IMG/VR virus record: IMGVR_UViG_3300025417_000524
Location: 1 to 25,728 of that record
From: a virus
Strand: one strand, 5' to 3'
Length of the DNA: 25,728 bases
A program made the position numbers and the translations under genes. The notes beneath the pieces were generated by a model. It was not told the origin of the DNA. It was given only the letters and a program-made list of their open reading frames with translations, and did not search any database. Of the stretch, positions 1-7,013 are shown one piece after another. Within the stretch, counting starts at the first letter, position 1; every line of letters starts with the position of its first letter.

Positions 1-1503
1 AAGAAGAAGGCAGCACAACCTCCAACAAAGGGTATGAGCCAAAAGGAAAAAGAAGATAAAGGATGGGCGAAACCTAAAGAGCAAGGTGTGGCGGAAGGCA
101 AACAACCTGGAAAGCCAGTGGTTGATGTCATACTCAAAGTCATGCCTGTGGCACAAGAAATTTGGTTCCATGGTAGTCGTGCCACAGGTCAGCATCGTAA
201 AAACAGTGACACTGATATCTTGGTAGTGATACCTGATGATCTTGTGGGTGATCAGTATCTTAGCGTGGTGAGAATATTACAAAAATTGTCCTCACACTTT
301 GACAACTATGACATACAGCCCACCAAGGCAGGAACTAACATACACCGTATAGCACAAGAAGAAGGCCGATTGCTTTGGTCCAGCAAGCAAGGTGTGGCGG
401 AGGGTCAACTTGACGAACTAAGCCCACAAACATTAGCAAGCTATAAAAAGAAAGCTGGAGCTGATGCTACTGCCGCAGACAAACGTGGTGACTATAAGCG
501 TGGTGACAAGCGTATGAGTGGCATTATCAAAGCAACTAAAAAAGAATTTGATAATGACAGTAAAGGTGTAAAAGAAGGTTACCGTTATGATTCAGGAGAT
601 TATTCTAACGCTAGAATGGGCAGAGAGTATGGCAAAAAGAATTTAAGTGTTGATTCTGGTGCTTACGAATTTGAAAAAGAAGTACATCGCAATGAACCAG
701 GTGGTGAACACGGTAGACCAAAAAGTCTAAAGGGTGTTTCAAAGTCATTACCTGCTGATGCGTTTGGTCGTACTACAGGTGAAATACCCGCAGGTAAAAC
801 AGGTAGAATTCACAGCATGATGCGTGATCCTGATGACGAACTTGACGAAGCATGTTGGAAAGGTTACCATAAAGAAGGTAACAAAAAAATGTTTGGTAAA
901 ACATATCCAAACTGTGTAAAGAACGAAGGTGTGGCGGAAGAAAAATGCCCACATTGCGGTGGTGAATTAGTCAGCGAAGAATTAATGAACGAAAAAAAAG
1001 ATGCTTGCTACTATAAAGTTAAGAGCCGTTATAAAGTATGGCCTAGTGCTTATGCGTCAGGTGCATTAGTTAAGTGCCGTAAGAGTCATGGTAACTGGGG
1101 TAATGGCGGAAAGAAAAATGAAAGTTCTATACTAGAAGGTATTGAAAGAGCCGATGAAAATTTACATCAATGGTTCAAAGAGAAGTGGGTCCGTTTTGGC
1201 CCTGATGGAAAAATTCGCGGTGCATGTGCTAGAGGTGATGACAGTGAAGGTAAGCCAAAGTGTTTGCCACAAAGTAAAGCACAAAGTTTAGGTAAGAAGG
1301 GTCGTGCTAGCGCAGCCGCAAGAAAGCGTAGGGAAGATCCTAATCCAGATCGTAGTGGACCAGCAATCAATGTTAATACTAAAAAGAAATCTAACGAATC
1401 TGTGTTAGATGAAAAATGGTCACAAAAATACAAAGACAGTATCAACTGTAGTAATCCTAAAGGCTTTAGTCAAAAAGCACACTGTGCAGGGAAAAAGAAA
1501 TGA
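1..1503 (+). CDS. Modular phage polyprotein, 5'-truncated: nucleotidyltransferase plus small Cys-containing modules
   Basis: The frame is open to the first base of the window (11 codons before the first ATG at 34, with no well-placed ribosome site), so the gene probably starts upstream. Numbering from the ATG at 34, residues 29-117 form a Pol-beta-type nucleotidyltransferase domain with GSRATG (47-52) and NSDTDILV (57-64; D59 and D61 would bind metal). Small modules follow: LSPQTLASYKKKAG (129-142), GYRYDSGDYS (182-191), ACWKGYHKEG with a second Cys at 294, CPHCGG (305-310), a module from DACYYKVKSRYKVW (323-336), a basic region (384-446), and a C-terminal piece with C472 and C484. Similar small modules recur, as I recall, in other aquatic phage proteins of unknown function. 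Junctions carry VAE, VKE, LDE or ILE. I infer a packaged virion polyprotein; no enzyme activity beyond the nucleotidyltransferase signature is supported. Confidence 0.7.
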   Translation, partial: KKKAAQPPTKGMSQKEKEDKGWAKPKEQGVAEGKQPGKPVVDVILKVMPVAQEIWFHGSRATGQHRKNSDTDILVVIPDDLVGDQYLSVVRILQKLSSHFDNYDIQPTKAGTNIHRIAQEEGRLLWSSKQGVAEGQLDELSPQTLASYKKKAGADATAADKRGDYKRGDKRMSGIIKATKKEFDNDSKGVKEGYRYDSGDYSNARMGREYGKKNLSVDSGAYEFEKEVHRNEPGGEHGRPKSLKGVSKSLPADAFGRTTGEIPAGKTGRIHSMMRDPDDELDEACWKGYHKEGNKKMFGKTYPNCVKNEGVAEEKCPHCGGELVSEELMNEKKDACYYKVKSRYKVWPSAYASGALVKCRKSHGNWGNGGKKNESSILEGIERADENLHQWFKEKWVRFGPDGKIRGACARGDDSEGKPKCLPQSKAQSLGKKGRASAAARKRREDPNPDRSGPAINVNTKKKSNESVLDEKWSQKYKDSINCSNPKGFSQKAHCAGKKK

Positions 1504-1547
1504 AAGATTATGAATTTTATTGGAATAGAAAAGGATACCCTAGATAA
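1500..1547 (+). CDS. Possible 15-codon micro-ORF bridging two genes
   Basis: An ATG overlapping the preceding stop (ATGA) opens 15 codons, MKDYEFYWNRKGYPR, whose TAA overlaps the ATG of the Dps gene (TAATG). The double overlap would let ribosomes pass from the polyprotein to dps by coupled translation. There is a GGGA about ten bases upstream. It may be a leader peptide or a chance ORF; nothing in the peptide indicates a function. Confidence 0.25.
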   Translation: MKDYEFYWNRKGYPR

Positions 1548-1987
1548 TGTTATCAGATAACTTAAAAGTATTGTTAGCAAGCACACAAAGTTTTGCTATC
1601 AAAACACAAAACTTTCATTGGAATGTTGAAGGTAGTAATTTTCCACAATATCATCTTTTCTTAGATACATTATATCAAGATGTAAATGAAACTATTGATC
1701 CAATTGCTGAATATATCAGAGTTTTGGGACATTACACACCAGGTAGTTTAACTCGCTATGTTGAGTTATCAATCATTCAAGATCAAATAAAGATTCCACG
1801 TGCTCAATTAATGTTTGCTGAATTATTACAAGATAGTGAGACAATGAGTAAACTAGTTGTTGATATATTTGATATAGCAACTAGCGAACGACAACAAGGT
1901 ATTGCTAACTACATGGCTGAACTACAAGACTTATATGGTAAAAAAGCCTGGTTCATTCGTTCTACTCTTAAAACAGAGCGTGAGTAA
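1547..1987 (+). CDS. dps: Dps-family mini-ferritin
   Basis: This 146-residue protein belongs to the Dps family, which forms 12-subunit shells that oxidise Fe(II) with peroxide, store iron and protect DNA. The N-terminal helix carries KTQNFHWNVEG (19-29). H24, H36, D40, D51 and E55 reproduce exactly the spacing of the five ferroxidase ligands of E. coli Dps (H51, H63, D67, D78, E82), so the centre appears intact. It is slightly shorter than E. coli Dps and lacks that protein's long Lys-rich N-terminal tail. AAGGA lies upstream, and the start codon sits in the palindrome GATAATGTTATC (1543-1554). Its stop overlaps the next start (TAATG). A phage copy could protect phage DNA or scavenge iron during infection; that role is inferred. 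Confidence 0.9.
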   Translation: MLSDNLKVLLASTQSFAIKTQNFHWNVEGSNFPQYHLFLDTLYQDVNETIDPIAEYIRVLGHYTPGSLTRYVELSIIQDQIKIPRAQLMFAELLQDSETMSKLVVDIFDIATSERQQGIANYMAELQDLYGKKAWFIRSTLKTERE

Positions 1988-3867
1988 TGAGAGCAAGTGA
2001 ATTCATTATTGAAGTATTCCAACCAGGAAAGAAAAACTGGGAGTGGTTACGCCGAGGTAGTGAAGAAGCAAATGCACAGTTTCAAGTGGGTGATAGAGAA
2101 TATCGTTGGGATGCATTTACACAACGAGGTAATCCTACTAAGTGGGAAATACAATTTCGCTTGATAAGAAACGATACTGATCCTAGTGACTTAGATTTGT
2201 TTGGCAGAACTGGGACCGGTAATTCTGCACAAGTTTTATCAACAGCAGTTGATATTACACGAGCATTTTTAGAATACTACGGGCTTGATAAAGTAGAAGA
2301 AATTACATTCAATGCAAAAGAAGATAGTCGTATTGGATTGTATGCCAAGATGATTAAACGCTTGTTACCTAACTGGGATTTATATCAAAAGTATACCAAA
2401 GACAATGGTATGGAGTATCACTTAACTGACCGTAGAGCATACAACAAACCACAAAATAAACTTAGCGAAGAAGCCAAAGCAGTAAAATACAACGGACTGG
2501 TATTGAAGTATGCATTCAATGACAATGCATTACTAATGAAAGCCTTTATACAAGGTAGTCCAATTGCTTATGTTAAGTTTGTCAGAGAAGGTAGTGAACT
2601 ATATCCACAGGATCTTTGGGTAAATGATGACTATCGCAATAAAGGTATTGCTAAGTCAATGTATGATTATCTAAAGAGTGCAGGATATATTGTTAATAGA
2701 AGTCACGACCAAACTAAGGCAGGCGCCGGATTCTGGGACAAGCATCGCGGTGAAGATAGTTATGTTTGGGAAGATGCAGGTAATACAACTACATTAGCTA
2801 AATTATACAATGGCAACTACCCAGATCGTGACGAAACATTTTGGGACTATGTAAATTCAAGCGAATTGGAAACGCCACTAAATATACAGACATTACAAAG
2901 ACATAAAGTATTGCTTACATTACTTGGTCAATATCGTGTTGAACATATCGATGACATAATGGATATGTTAGATGACGACAGAAAAGAATTAGTTCAATCA
3001 TATGTTGATGATCCTAATCTATCAAGTAAAGTGATTGTATTGTCTGGTCATAGGATCATTGATGGCAATCATCGTGCATTAGCAGCAGCCATCAAAAGTG
3101 TGCCTATCAATTATGTTGATTTAGCAGACTTAGAAGAATTAGAAGAAATGGTAAGTAGTGCTGGTGTAGGTCATTCATGGACCGGTGACGCACCTTATAG
3201 ACATTTAGTTGAATTAGATGATTTAGATGAAGGTTGGAAAGATGTAGCAGTTGGTGCTGCAATGGGTTTAGGTGCATTGGGTGCAACTAATGCTGCCGCC
3301 AAACCAGAAGCTCCAGTTCAAAGACCAGCTATCACGCAACCAGCAACTTATAATCTATTAAGTAATAACCCTACTAATGAAATTACTATATTAAAAACTG
3401 CTAAAAAAGCAGGAATGAAGGGTGCAGAATTAGCACAATTCTTAGCACAAATGAAACACGAGTCATGGGATTTTGATAGATTAAAAGAAAAAGCACAACC
3501 AGGCGTAAAAGATTATTTTGCTAAAAAATATGATGCTAAGTATGCACCTAAAACAGCAAAAATATTAGGTAATAAACATGCAGGCGATGGTGCAAGATAT
3601 CATGGTCGTGGGTTTGTTCAATTGACTGGTCGTGATAACTATCGTATGGCAGGTGATGCTTTGGGTATAGATTTATTAAATCATCCAGAGTTAGCTGAAA
3701 AACCTGAAATAGCAGCAAAAATAGCATTATGGTATTGGAACACTAGAGTTAAACCAAATGTCAGAAACTTTGCCGACACTGCTAGCGTAACTAAATATAT
3801 CAACCCAGCACTCAGGGGAGTGCAAGGTAGAGATGAGAATTTCAAAGATTATATGAGGATTATATGA
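1987..3867 (+). CDS. Four-domain phage polyprotein: unknown domain, GNAT, ParB-like, GH19 lysozyme/chitinase
   Basis: The 626 residues contain: a short leader MRASEFIIE (1-9); a domain of unknown function (about 20-150); a GNAT acetyltransferase domain (about 165-262) with the acyl-CoA loop VNDDYRNKGIAKSM (212-225); a ParB/sulfiredoxin-like segment (about 300-400) with GHRIIDGNHRALAAA (354-368); an Ala/Gly-rich stretch (421-438); and a GH19 glycosidase domain (about 465-626) with HES (E492 the likely general acid) and YHGRGFVQLTGRDNY (538-552). GH19 enzymes cut chitin or peptidoglycan; in a phage, peptidoglycan is likelier. Motifs IIE (7-9), LSE before GNAT and LDE before the GH19 part resemble T4 prohead protease sites. 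I infer a virion protein that may be cleaved into separate enzymes. The stop overlaps the nuclease start (ATGA). Confidence 0.8.
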   Translation: MRASEFIIEVFQPGKKNWEWLRRGSEEANAQFQVGDREYRWDAFTQRGNPTKWEIQFRLIRNDTDPSDLDLFGRTGTGNSAQVLSTAVDITRAFLEYYGLDKVEEITFNAKEDSRIGLYAKMIKRLLPNWDLYQKYTKDNGMEYHLTDRRAYNKPQNKLSEEAKAVKYNGLVLKYAFNDNALLMKAFIQGSPIAYVKFVREGSELYPQDLWVNDDYRNKGIAKSMYDYLKSAGYIVNRSHDQTKAGAGFWDKHRGEDSYVWEDAGNTTTLAKLYNGNYPDRDETFWDYVNSSELETPLNIQTLQRHKVLLTLLGQYRVEHIDDIMDMLDDDRKELVQSYVDDPNLSSKVIVLSGHRIIDGNHRALAAAIKSVPINYVDLADLEELEEMVSSAGVGHSWTGDAPYRHLVELDDLDEGWKDVAVGAAMGLGALGATNAAAKPEAPVQRPAITQPATYNLLSNNPTNEITILKTAKKAGMKGAELAQFLAQMKHESWDFDRLKEKAQPGVKDYFAKKYDAKYAPKTAKILGNKHAGDGARYHGRGFVQLTGRDNYRMAGDALGIDLLNHPELAEKPEIAAKIALWYWNTRVKPNVRNFADTASVTKYINPALRGVQGRDENFKDYMRII

Positions 3868-4685
3868 AAAAACTTCTAACAACACTATTGCTAGTAATAG
3901 CATCAACACAGGTATTTGCGTGGAATCAACGAGCACCAAATCCACCTGCAGCATGTCAAGCACATGCACCATATGGCTTTCCACAAACAGTGGGCATCAC
4001 ACCAATTTGCCGTCAAGCATATCTAGTTGGTTATGATGCTGCTGCTAAATTACCAAAGTATGTAACTTATGAACTACTACCTCAAAACGCTCTCGGCTGT
4101 GTCGCTCGCACTAATGCTTTTGCTACTGACCAATCTGTTCAAGGTGGAGCCACTCCCCAAGATTATGCTGGTACAGGATACGATAAAGGGCACATGTCTC
4201 CGGATGGAGACTTATCATGGGATGTTCAAGTGGAGTTTGAATCTTTCTTGATGACCAACATGAGTCCACAAGCAGGTTCATTAAATAGAGGAATTTGGAA
4301 ATTACTAGAAACTAGTGTTCGTGGTTGGGCAGTTCAGCGCAATCAATCATACACTGTTTATGTAGGCGGAGTATATAATGCACAAGACAAGAAGATCGGC
4401 AACGGCGTTGTTGTTCCACATGGTTTTTACAAAATTGTTATCAATAACCAAACTAAAGAAATTGCTGGATGGGCATTCCCACATGTAGCACCTTATCCAA
4501 ACTTGGGTAATGATTTAACCAAGTTTAGACTTCCAATCACACAGATTGAACAAGCAGGTGGAGTACAGTTTGCTTTCCCACAAGGTGCAGTTGAATTAGC
4601 TCCTGGTAAAGAATGGCCTGTAGACTTTGGCGCATTGACTAACGCAAAACGCCAAAAGTGCGGCGCTAACGCATCAGCCGATTAA
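3864..4685 (+). CDS. Secreted DNA/RNA non-specific endonuclease (NUC1 family)
   Basis: The 273-residue protein starts with a signal peptide: two Lys, a hydrophobic stretch, and a likely cut after VFA (residue 19). The body matches the Serratia-type ββα-metal (NUC1) nucleases. YDKGHMSPDGD (106-116) corresponds to DRGH, with Lys for Arg; H110 is the general base, N141 in SLNRGIWKLLE the Mg ligand, and E149 follows at the family spacing (H-31-N-8-E). The enzyme would degrade DNA and RNA in the periplasm or outside the cell. It follows a gene with a cell-wall hydrolase domain by ATGA overlap, so the two could act at the envelope. Possible roles are nucleotide scavenging at lysis or destroying superinfecting DNA; neither is shown by sequence. 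Confidence 0.9.
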   Translation: MKKLLTTLLLVIASTQVFAWNQRAPNPPAACQAHAPYGFPQTVGITPICRQAYLVGYDAAAKLPKYVTYELLPQNALGCVARTNAFATDQSVQGGATPQDYAGTGYDKGHMSPDGDLSWDVQVEFESFLMTNMSPQAGSLNRGIWKLLETSVRGWAVQRNQSYTVYVGGVYNAQDKKIGNGVVVPHGFYKIVINNQTKEIAGWAFPHVAPYPNLGNDLTKFRLPITQIEQAGGVQFAFPQGAVELAPGKEWPVDFGALTNAKRQKCGANASAD

Positions 4686-4700
4686 TTTTAACTATATTAG

Positions 4701-4723
4701 TTCATGCTAAATATCAGCATGAA
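4701..4723 (+). promoter_or_regulatory. Hairpin enclosing both candidate start codons
   Basis: TTCATGCT (4701-4708) and AGCATGAA (4716-4723) form a perfect 8-bp stem with loop AAATATC. ATG codons at 4704 and 4719, in the same frame, lie one in each arm. No Shine-Dalgarno sequence precedes either. The hairpin could limit translation of the next gene or end the upstream transcript, though no T-run follows. Confidence 0.5.
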
Positions 4724-5171
4724 CATAACAAAATTAGGAAAACTTATCGGTGATTGGAGTAAAGTTGATGATACTTTGCTGCAACAGGTAAATAATTTAT
4801 TTAAATTAAAAGATTGCGACATTAATTTGGACATACAAAAACCAAATAATGTCGCAATTTTAACCACTGACAATTTAACTCATTATTGCCCTGAAAACAC
4901 ATTTACGATCAAAAGAATTAGAGTTCACTTAACTGACTGGAAACCTGGACATTTCTACTGCTACAATGATGAGATTCATAGTGGATGGAGTGCAGGAGAT
5001 GTATATACATATGATTGGCAAAAGACATCATATGCTAGTGCAAATGCAGGAAATTCAGATAGAGTGATATTAGAATTAACTGGAGTACTTTCTGAAGAAA
5101 GTAATGATTTCTTATATAGATTAAAAAGATTTGATAAGCATCATTTAGAATTAAAAGAGAATACTTGGTAA
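4719..5171 (+). CDS. Conserved phage protein, possibly cupin/2OG-oxygenase-like fold
   Basis: About 150 residues from the ATG at 4719 (MNITKLGK); an in-frame ATG at 4704 would add five residues. The first third is unremarkable. The second half has a pattern typical of double-stranded beta-helix proteins: WKPGHFYCYNDEIHSGW, then AGDVYTYDW, then SANAGNSDRVILELTG. Related phage proteins, as I recall them, keep a His near the SANAG strand where this protein has Ser/Tyr, so the metal site may be incomplete. This resemblance is from memory and weak. No catalytic function is claimed. It lies after the nuclease gene and before a structured gap. Confidence 0.5.
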   Translation: MNITKLGKLIGDWSKVDDTLLQQVNNLFKLKDCDINLDIQKPNNVAILTTDNLTHYCPENTFTIKRIRVHLTDWKPGHFYCYNDEIHSGWSAGDVYTYDWQKTSYASANAGNSDRVILELTGVLSEESNDFLYRLKRFDKHHLELKENTW

Positions 5172-5254
5172 AGAACACCCTTAGGGCCGTGTGGCCGGCT
5201 GCTGGCCAACGAATAGGAATCGCTACCCATTTAGTTCGTTAAAGTGAGCACTTT
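5172..5254 (+). other. GC-rich structured intergenic segment
   Basis: This gap contains three GGCC blocks (5185, 5193, 5204) in a GC-rich run unusual for the surrounding AT-rich DNA. Foldable parts: GGCCG/TGGCC with loop GCTGC (5193-5207), AACGAA/TTCGTT (5208-5213 with 5235-5240), and AAAGT-GAGC-ACTTT (5241-5254). It lies between convergently spaced + strand genes and ends just before a late promoter motif. It may end the upstream transcript or encode a small structured RNA. Confidence 0.4.
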
Positions 5255-5255
5255 T

Positions 5256-5263
5256 GATAAATA
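5256..5263 (+). promoter_or_regulatory. Putative late promoter GATAAATA
   Basis: GATAAATA matches the T4-type late promoter box (TATAAATA, xATAAATA in marine relatives). It lies five bases upstream of the ATG at 5268, so that ATG would have a very short or no leader. This supports late expression of the metallopeptidase gene, as expected for virion proteins, but the short distance makes the call uncertain. Confidence 0.4.
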
Positions 5264-5267
5264 CATA

Positions 5268-5936
5268 ATGCTTACAGAACATATCATTATTGAATCCGCT
5301 GCCATAGAATTAGCAAAACGATTGCCATCATTAGCAAAACATGACTATAACACCATTGACAAATTAATGCGTCAAGTGGCTACTAAACATGGAATTAATG
5401 GTAAGGCGCTACATGACCTGTTTGTAAAAAAGTTTGGTAGAACACCGGATGCATGGGTTAAAGGTAAATTAGATGAAGAAAATGTACATGTTGGTTCCAG
5501 CGAAGTATCAGCATTGCGTAAACTAAGACCAAGGCATGTACCTAATCAAAATGAATTGTCAGAAGATAATGAGCATGACTTCTTAAAAGAAAACCCAATA
5601 ATGCAAAAATTCATTAAGTGGGCTAGTAAAAAACTAAATTTAAAATCTACCCCAGAAATTGAATTTAGCTATAACACCAAAGAAGCACAACAAGGTCACC
5701 ATACAGGTAGGCATACTGAAGATGATAACAAAGTTTGGGTGTATGTGGGTAATAGAAACATGGTTGATATTATGCGTACTGTATTCCATGAATTGGTTCA
5801 TGTTCGTCAAGGTGAATTGAATATGATTAAGCCAGGTGATAGTTATCCTGGTAGCCCAATTGAAATGTTAGCAGATATGGCCTCAGGAAAAGCCATGAAG
5901 ATATTTGGCAAAGATCATCCGGAAATCTTTCAATAA
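5268..5936 (+). CDS. Modular HExxH metallopeptidase-like virion protein
   Basis: I chose the ATG at 5268 ([10 protein letters not shown]) over the in-frame GTG at 5244; the result is 222 residues. The leader ends in IIE, like the four-domain polyprotein. A small module (about 13-68) includes [14 protein letters not shown] and [16 protein letters not shown], a unit I recall from other phage proteins. After LDE and LSE motifs comes a zinc-peptidase-like domain (about 105-222) with HELVH (174-178) and E199 in SPIEMLAD as a possible third ligand. The HELVH and its surroundings resemble small gluzincin-like peptidases; no known family is named confidently. Its stop lies just inside the 3' end of the convergent homing endonuclease gene. 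A packaged, cleaved enzyme is inferred. Confidence 0.65.
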   Translation: MLTEHIIIESAAIELAKRLPSLAKHDYNTIDKLMRQVATKHGINGKALHDLFVKKFGRTPDAWVKGKLDEENVHVGSSEVSALRKLRPRHVPNQNELSEDNEHDFLKENPIMQKFIKWASKKLNLKSTPEIEFSYNTKEAQQGHHTGRHTEDDNKVWVYVGNRNMVDIMRTVFHELVHVRQGELNMIKPGDSYPGSPIEMLADMASGKAMKIFGKDHPEIFQ

Positions 5937-6517
5937 AGACTCCATCCTTTGTGAATTTTTCTTTTCCCGGCTACCACATTACTTAAGTTTCCTTGAGACA
6001 AGTTGTATTTCTCTCTCAACTCATACTTAGTACATTTTTCTATCATCCCGTCAATATGCTTAAAAGTATGTATGGTGGTATCACTACGATAATCTCTCTT
6101 TTCATATATTCCTTTATTCCAAGGGATATTTCCAATAAGACTTCTACTAAGATTTTTTTTATGTTCTTCTGATTTCGGTTTTCCGGATAGTGCTTTGCTA
6201 ACTGCATCTCTTGTGCGCTGCATTACAACTACTCCCGACCCTCCATCTCCACCGTCAGTTCTATTAAGAAGTATGCCGGTTTTTATATCTTTGCGTCCAT
6301 ACCAACGAATCATTCTTCTTTCTAATGCTGCTGCACCTACTGAGGTAAGCCCCGATTCCATTATGATAATACGGTTGTCAGGTGGCGTATGCGGGCCTGC
6401 TTCATATGCTCCCCTAGTGTACCGATGATTTGCCCATGCTCTTTTACCAGTTCCCTTGCCAATATAGTAAGGTGTGCCGTCTTTTCTAAGATAGGCGTAG
6501 ATATAATAAATACTCAT
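5930..6517 (-). CDS. GIY-YIG homing endonuclease with NUMOD-type tail
   Basis: The 195-residue product begins with a GIY-YIG nuclease domain: YYIYAY (4-9), [10 protein letters not shown] (17-26), the probable metal-binding Glu in [11 protein letters not shown] (E66) and LLNRTDGG (84-91). A NUMOD3-like DNA-binding repeat follows ([16 protein letters not shown], 111-126), then a C-terminal helix-turn-helix-like segment (about 160-195). This combination is typical of free-standing phage homing endonucleases, which cut cognate alleles and spread themselves. It is the only complete minus-strand gene here and sits between the metallopeptidase gene and dsbA. AAAGGAGC precedes the start, and an exact late promoter with a hairpin lies upstream. 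Confidence 0.92.
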   Translation of the reverse strand: MSIYYIYAYLRKDGTPYYIGKGTGKRAWANHRYTRGAYEAGPHTPPDNRIIIMESGLTSVGAAALERRMIRWYGRKDIKTGILLNRTDGGDGGSGVVVMQRTRDAVSKALSGKPKSEEHKKNLSRSLIGNIPWNKGIYEKRDYRSDTTIHTFKHIDGMIEKCTKYELREKYNLSQGNLSNVVAGKRKIHKGWSLY

Positions 6518-6543
6518 GCTGATTGCTCCTTTGTAGCATTAGA

Positions 6544-6574
6544 GTAGTTGGGTATTTCCAGTACCGCGAACTAC
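6544..6574 (-). promoter_or_regulatory. Two-part hairpin in the endonuclease leader
   Basis: GTAGTT (6544-6549) pairs with AACTAC (6569-6574), and inside it GGTA (6551-6554) pairs with TACC (6562-6565). It lies between the minus-strand late promoter and the ribosome site of the GIY-YIG gene, so every late transcript would carry it. It has no T-run on either strand. Confidence 0.45.
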
Positions 6575-6579
6575 ACTAC

Positions 6580-6587
6580 TATTTATA
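6580..6587 (-). promoter_or_regulatory. Late promoter TATAAATA for the minus-strand endonuclease
   Basis: Read on the minus strand, this is TATAAATA, the exact T4 late promoter consensus. It lies about 62 bases before the start codon of the GIY-YIG gene and points towards it. Late-only expression is known for several T4 homing endonucleases. Confidence 0.6.
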
Positions 6588-6596
6588 CCAAAACTA

Positions 6597-6625
6597 TTGT
6601 TTTTTGCATTTAACTTCTATATAAT
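6597..6625 (+). promoter_or_regulatory. Sigma70-type promoter for dsbA and downstream genes
   Basis: The -35 element TTGTTT (6597-6602) is separated by 17 bases from a perfect -10 element TATAAT (6620-6625). The dsbA start lies 25 bases downstream with TAGGAG as ribosome site. It is back to back with the minus-strand late promoter. It likely drives dsbA, and possibly the HNH gene and gene 43, from host polymerase early in infection. Confidence 0.7.
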
Positions 6626-6650
6626 AAGTACTTTATAGGAGAAATACATT

Positions 6651-6914
6651 ATGCCAGATAACAGAACCTTTAACGGTGACGCAAAGATTAAACTAACTCA
6701 ATTGGTTAATGAGGGCATGACTGTCCTACATGAGATTGACACATTGAATGGTGGTTTGAACGATACCATTAAAGCAGTAGCAGAAGAATTGGAAATCAAA
6801 GCTTCTACCCTAAAGAAGGCAATTAAGATTGCGCACAAAGCAAGTCTTGGTCAAACAAACGCTGACCACGAAGAACTTGTGACAATTTTGGAAACTGTGG
6901 GTAAAACCTTGTAA
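6651..6914 (+). CDS. dsbA: DsbA-like double-stranded DNA-binding late transcription regulator
   Basis: This 87-residue, helix-rich protein contains GDAKIKLTQLVNEG, LNGGLNDTIKAVAEELEIK and STLKKAIKIAHKA. Both size and pattern fit the DsbA-type proteins of T4-like phages; T4 DsbA has 89 residues and binds double-stranded DNA near late promoters to stimulate them. The identification relies on recalled marine phage relatives, since identity to T4 itself is low. TATAGGAG precedes the start, and a strong sigma70-type promoter lies just upstream. In many T4-like genomes it is found near replication genes; here the HNH endonuclease separates it from gene 43. Confidence 0.65.
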   Translation: MPDNRTFNGDAKIKLTQLVNEGMTVLHEIDTLNGGLNDTIKAVAEELEIKASTLKKAIKIAHKASLGQTNADHEELVTILETVGKTL

Positions 6915-6919
6915 ATGGT

Positions 6920-6990
6920 GCTATCTCTGATAAATAATAAAGGGCGAACGGGAGTAATTACCCTTCTGTGCCGAATCACAGATAGCCCGT
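6920..6990 (+). other. Compact RNA structure in the HNH endonuclease leader
   Basis: Four complementary pairs are packed into 71 bases between dsbA and the HNH gene: GCTATCT (6920-6926) with AGATAGC (6980-6986); AAGGG (6940-6944) with CCCTT (6961-6965); CTGTG (6966-6970) with CACAG (6977-6981); and ACGGG (6948-6952) with CCCGT (6986-6990). The last pair joins a loop to the 3' flank and would form a pseudoknot. The outer stem and CTGTG/CACAG compete for two bases. Confidence 0.45.
6929..6936 (+). promoter_or_regulatory. Putative late promoter GATAAATA inside the HNH leader structure
   Basis: GATAAATA fits the xATAAATA late box and lies 78 bases before the HNH start. It falls inside the outer stem of the leader structure. 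Transcripts starting here would lack the 5' arm (6920-6926), so early read-through RNA and late RNA would fold differently, the arrangement known for I-TevI. Confidence 0.5.
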
Positions 6991-7013
6991 CTATTACTAT
7001 TCGGAGTATAAAA

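Noticed and set aside
34-1503. ATG at 34 as the true start of the first gene
   Set aside because: The frame is open to base 1 and AAAGGG lies too close to the ATG for a normal ribosome site, so truncation is likelier.
5172-5243. A tRNA gene in the GC-rich gap
   Set aside because: The stems do not form a cloverleaf, and there is no T-loop GGTTCGA-like box or acceptor pairing.
6915-7013. A group I intron around the HNH gene
   Set aside because: No recognisable P3-P7 core was seen, and the flanking genes dsbA and 43 are both complete, so nothing is interrupted.
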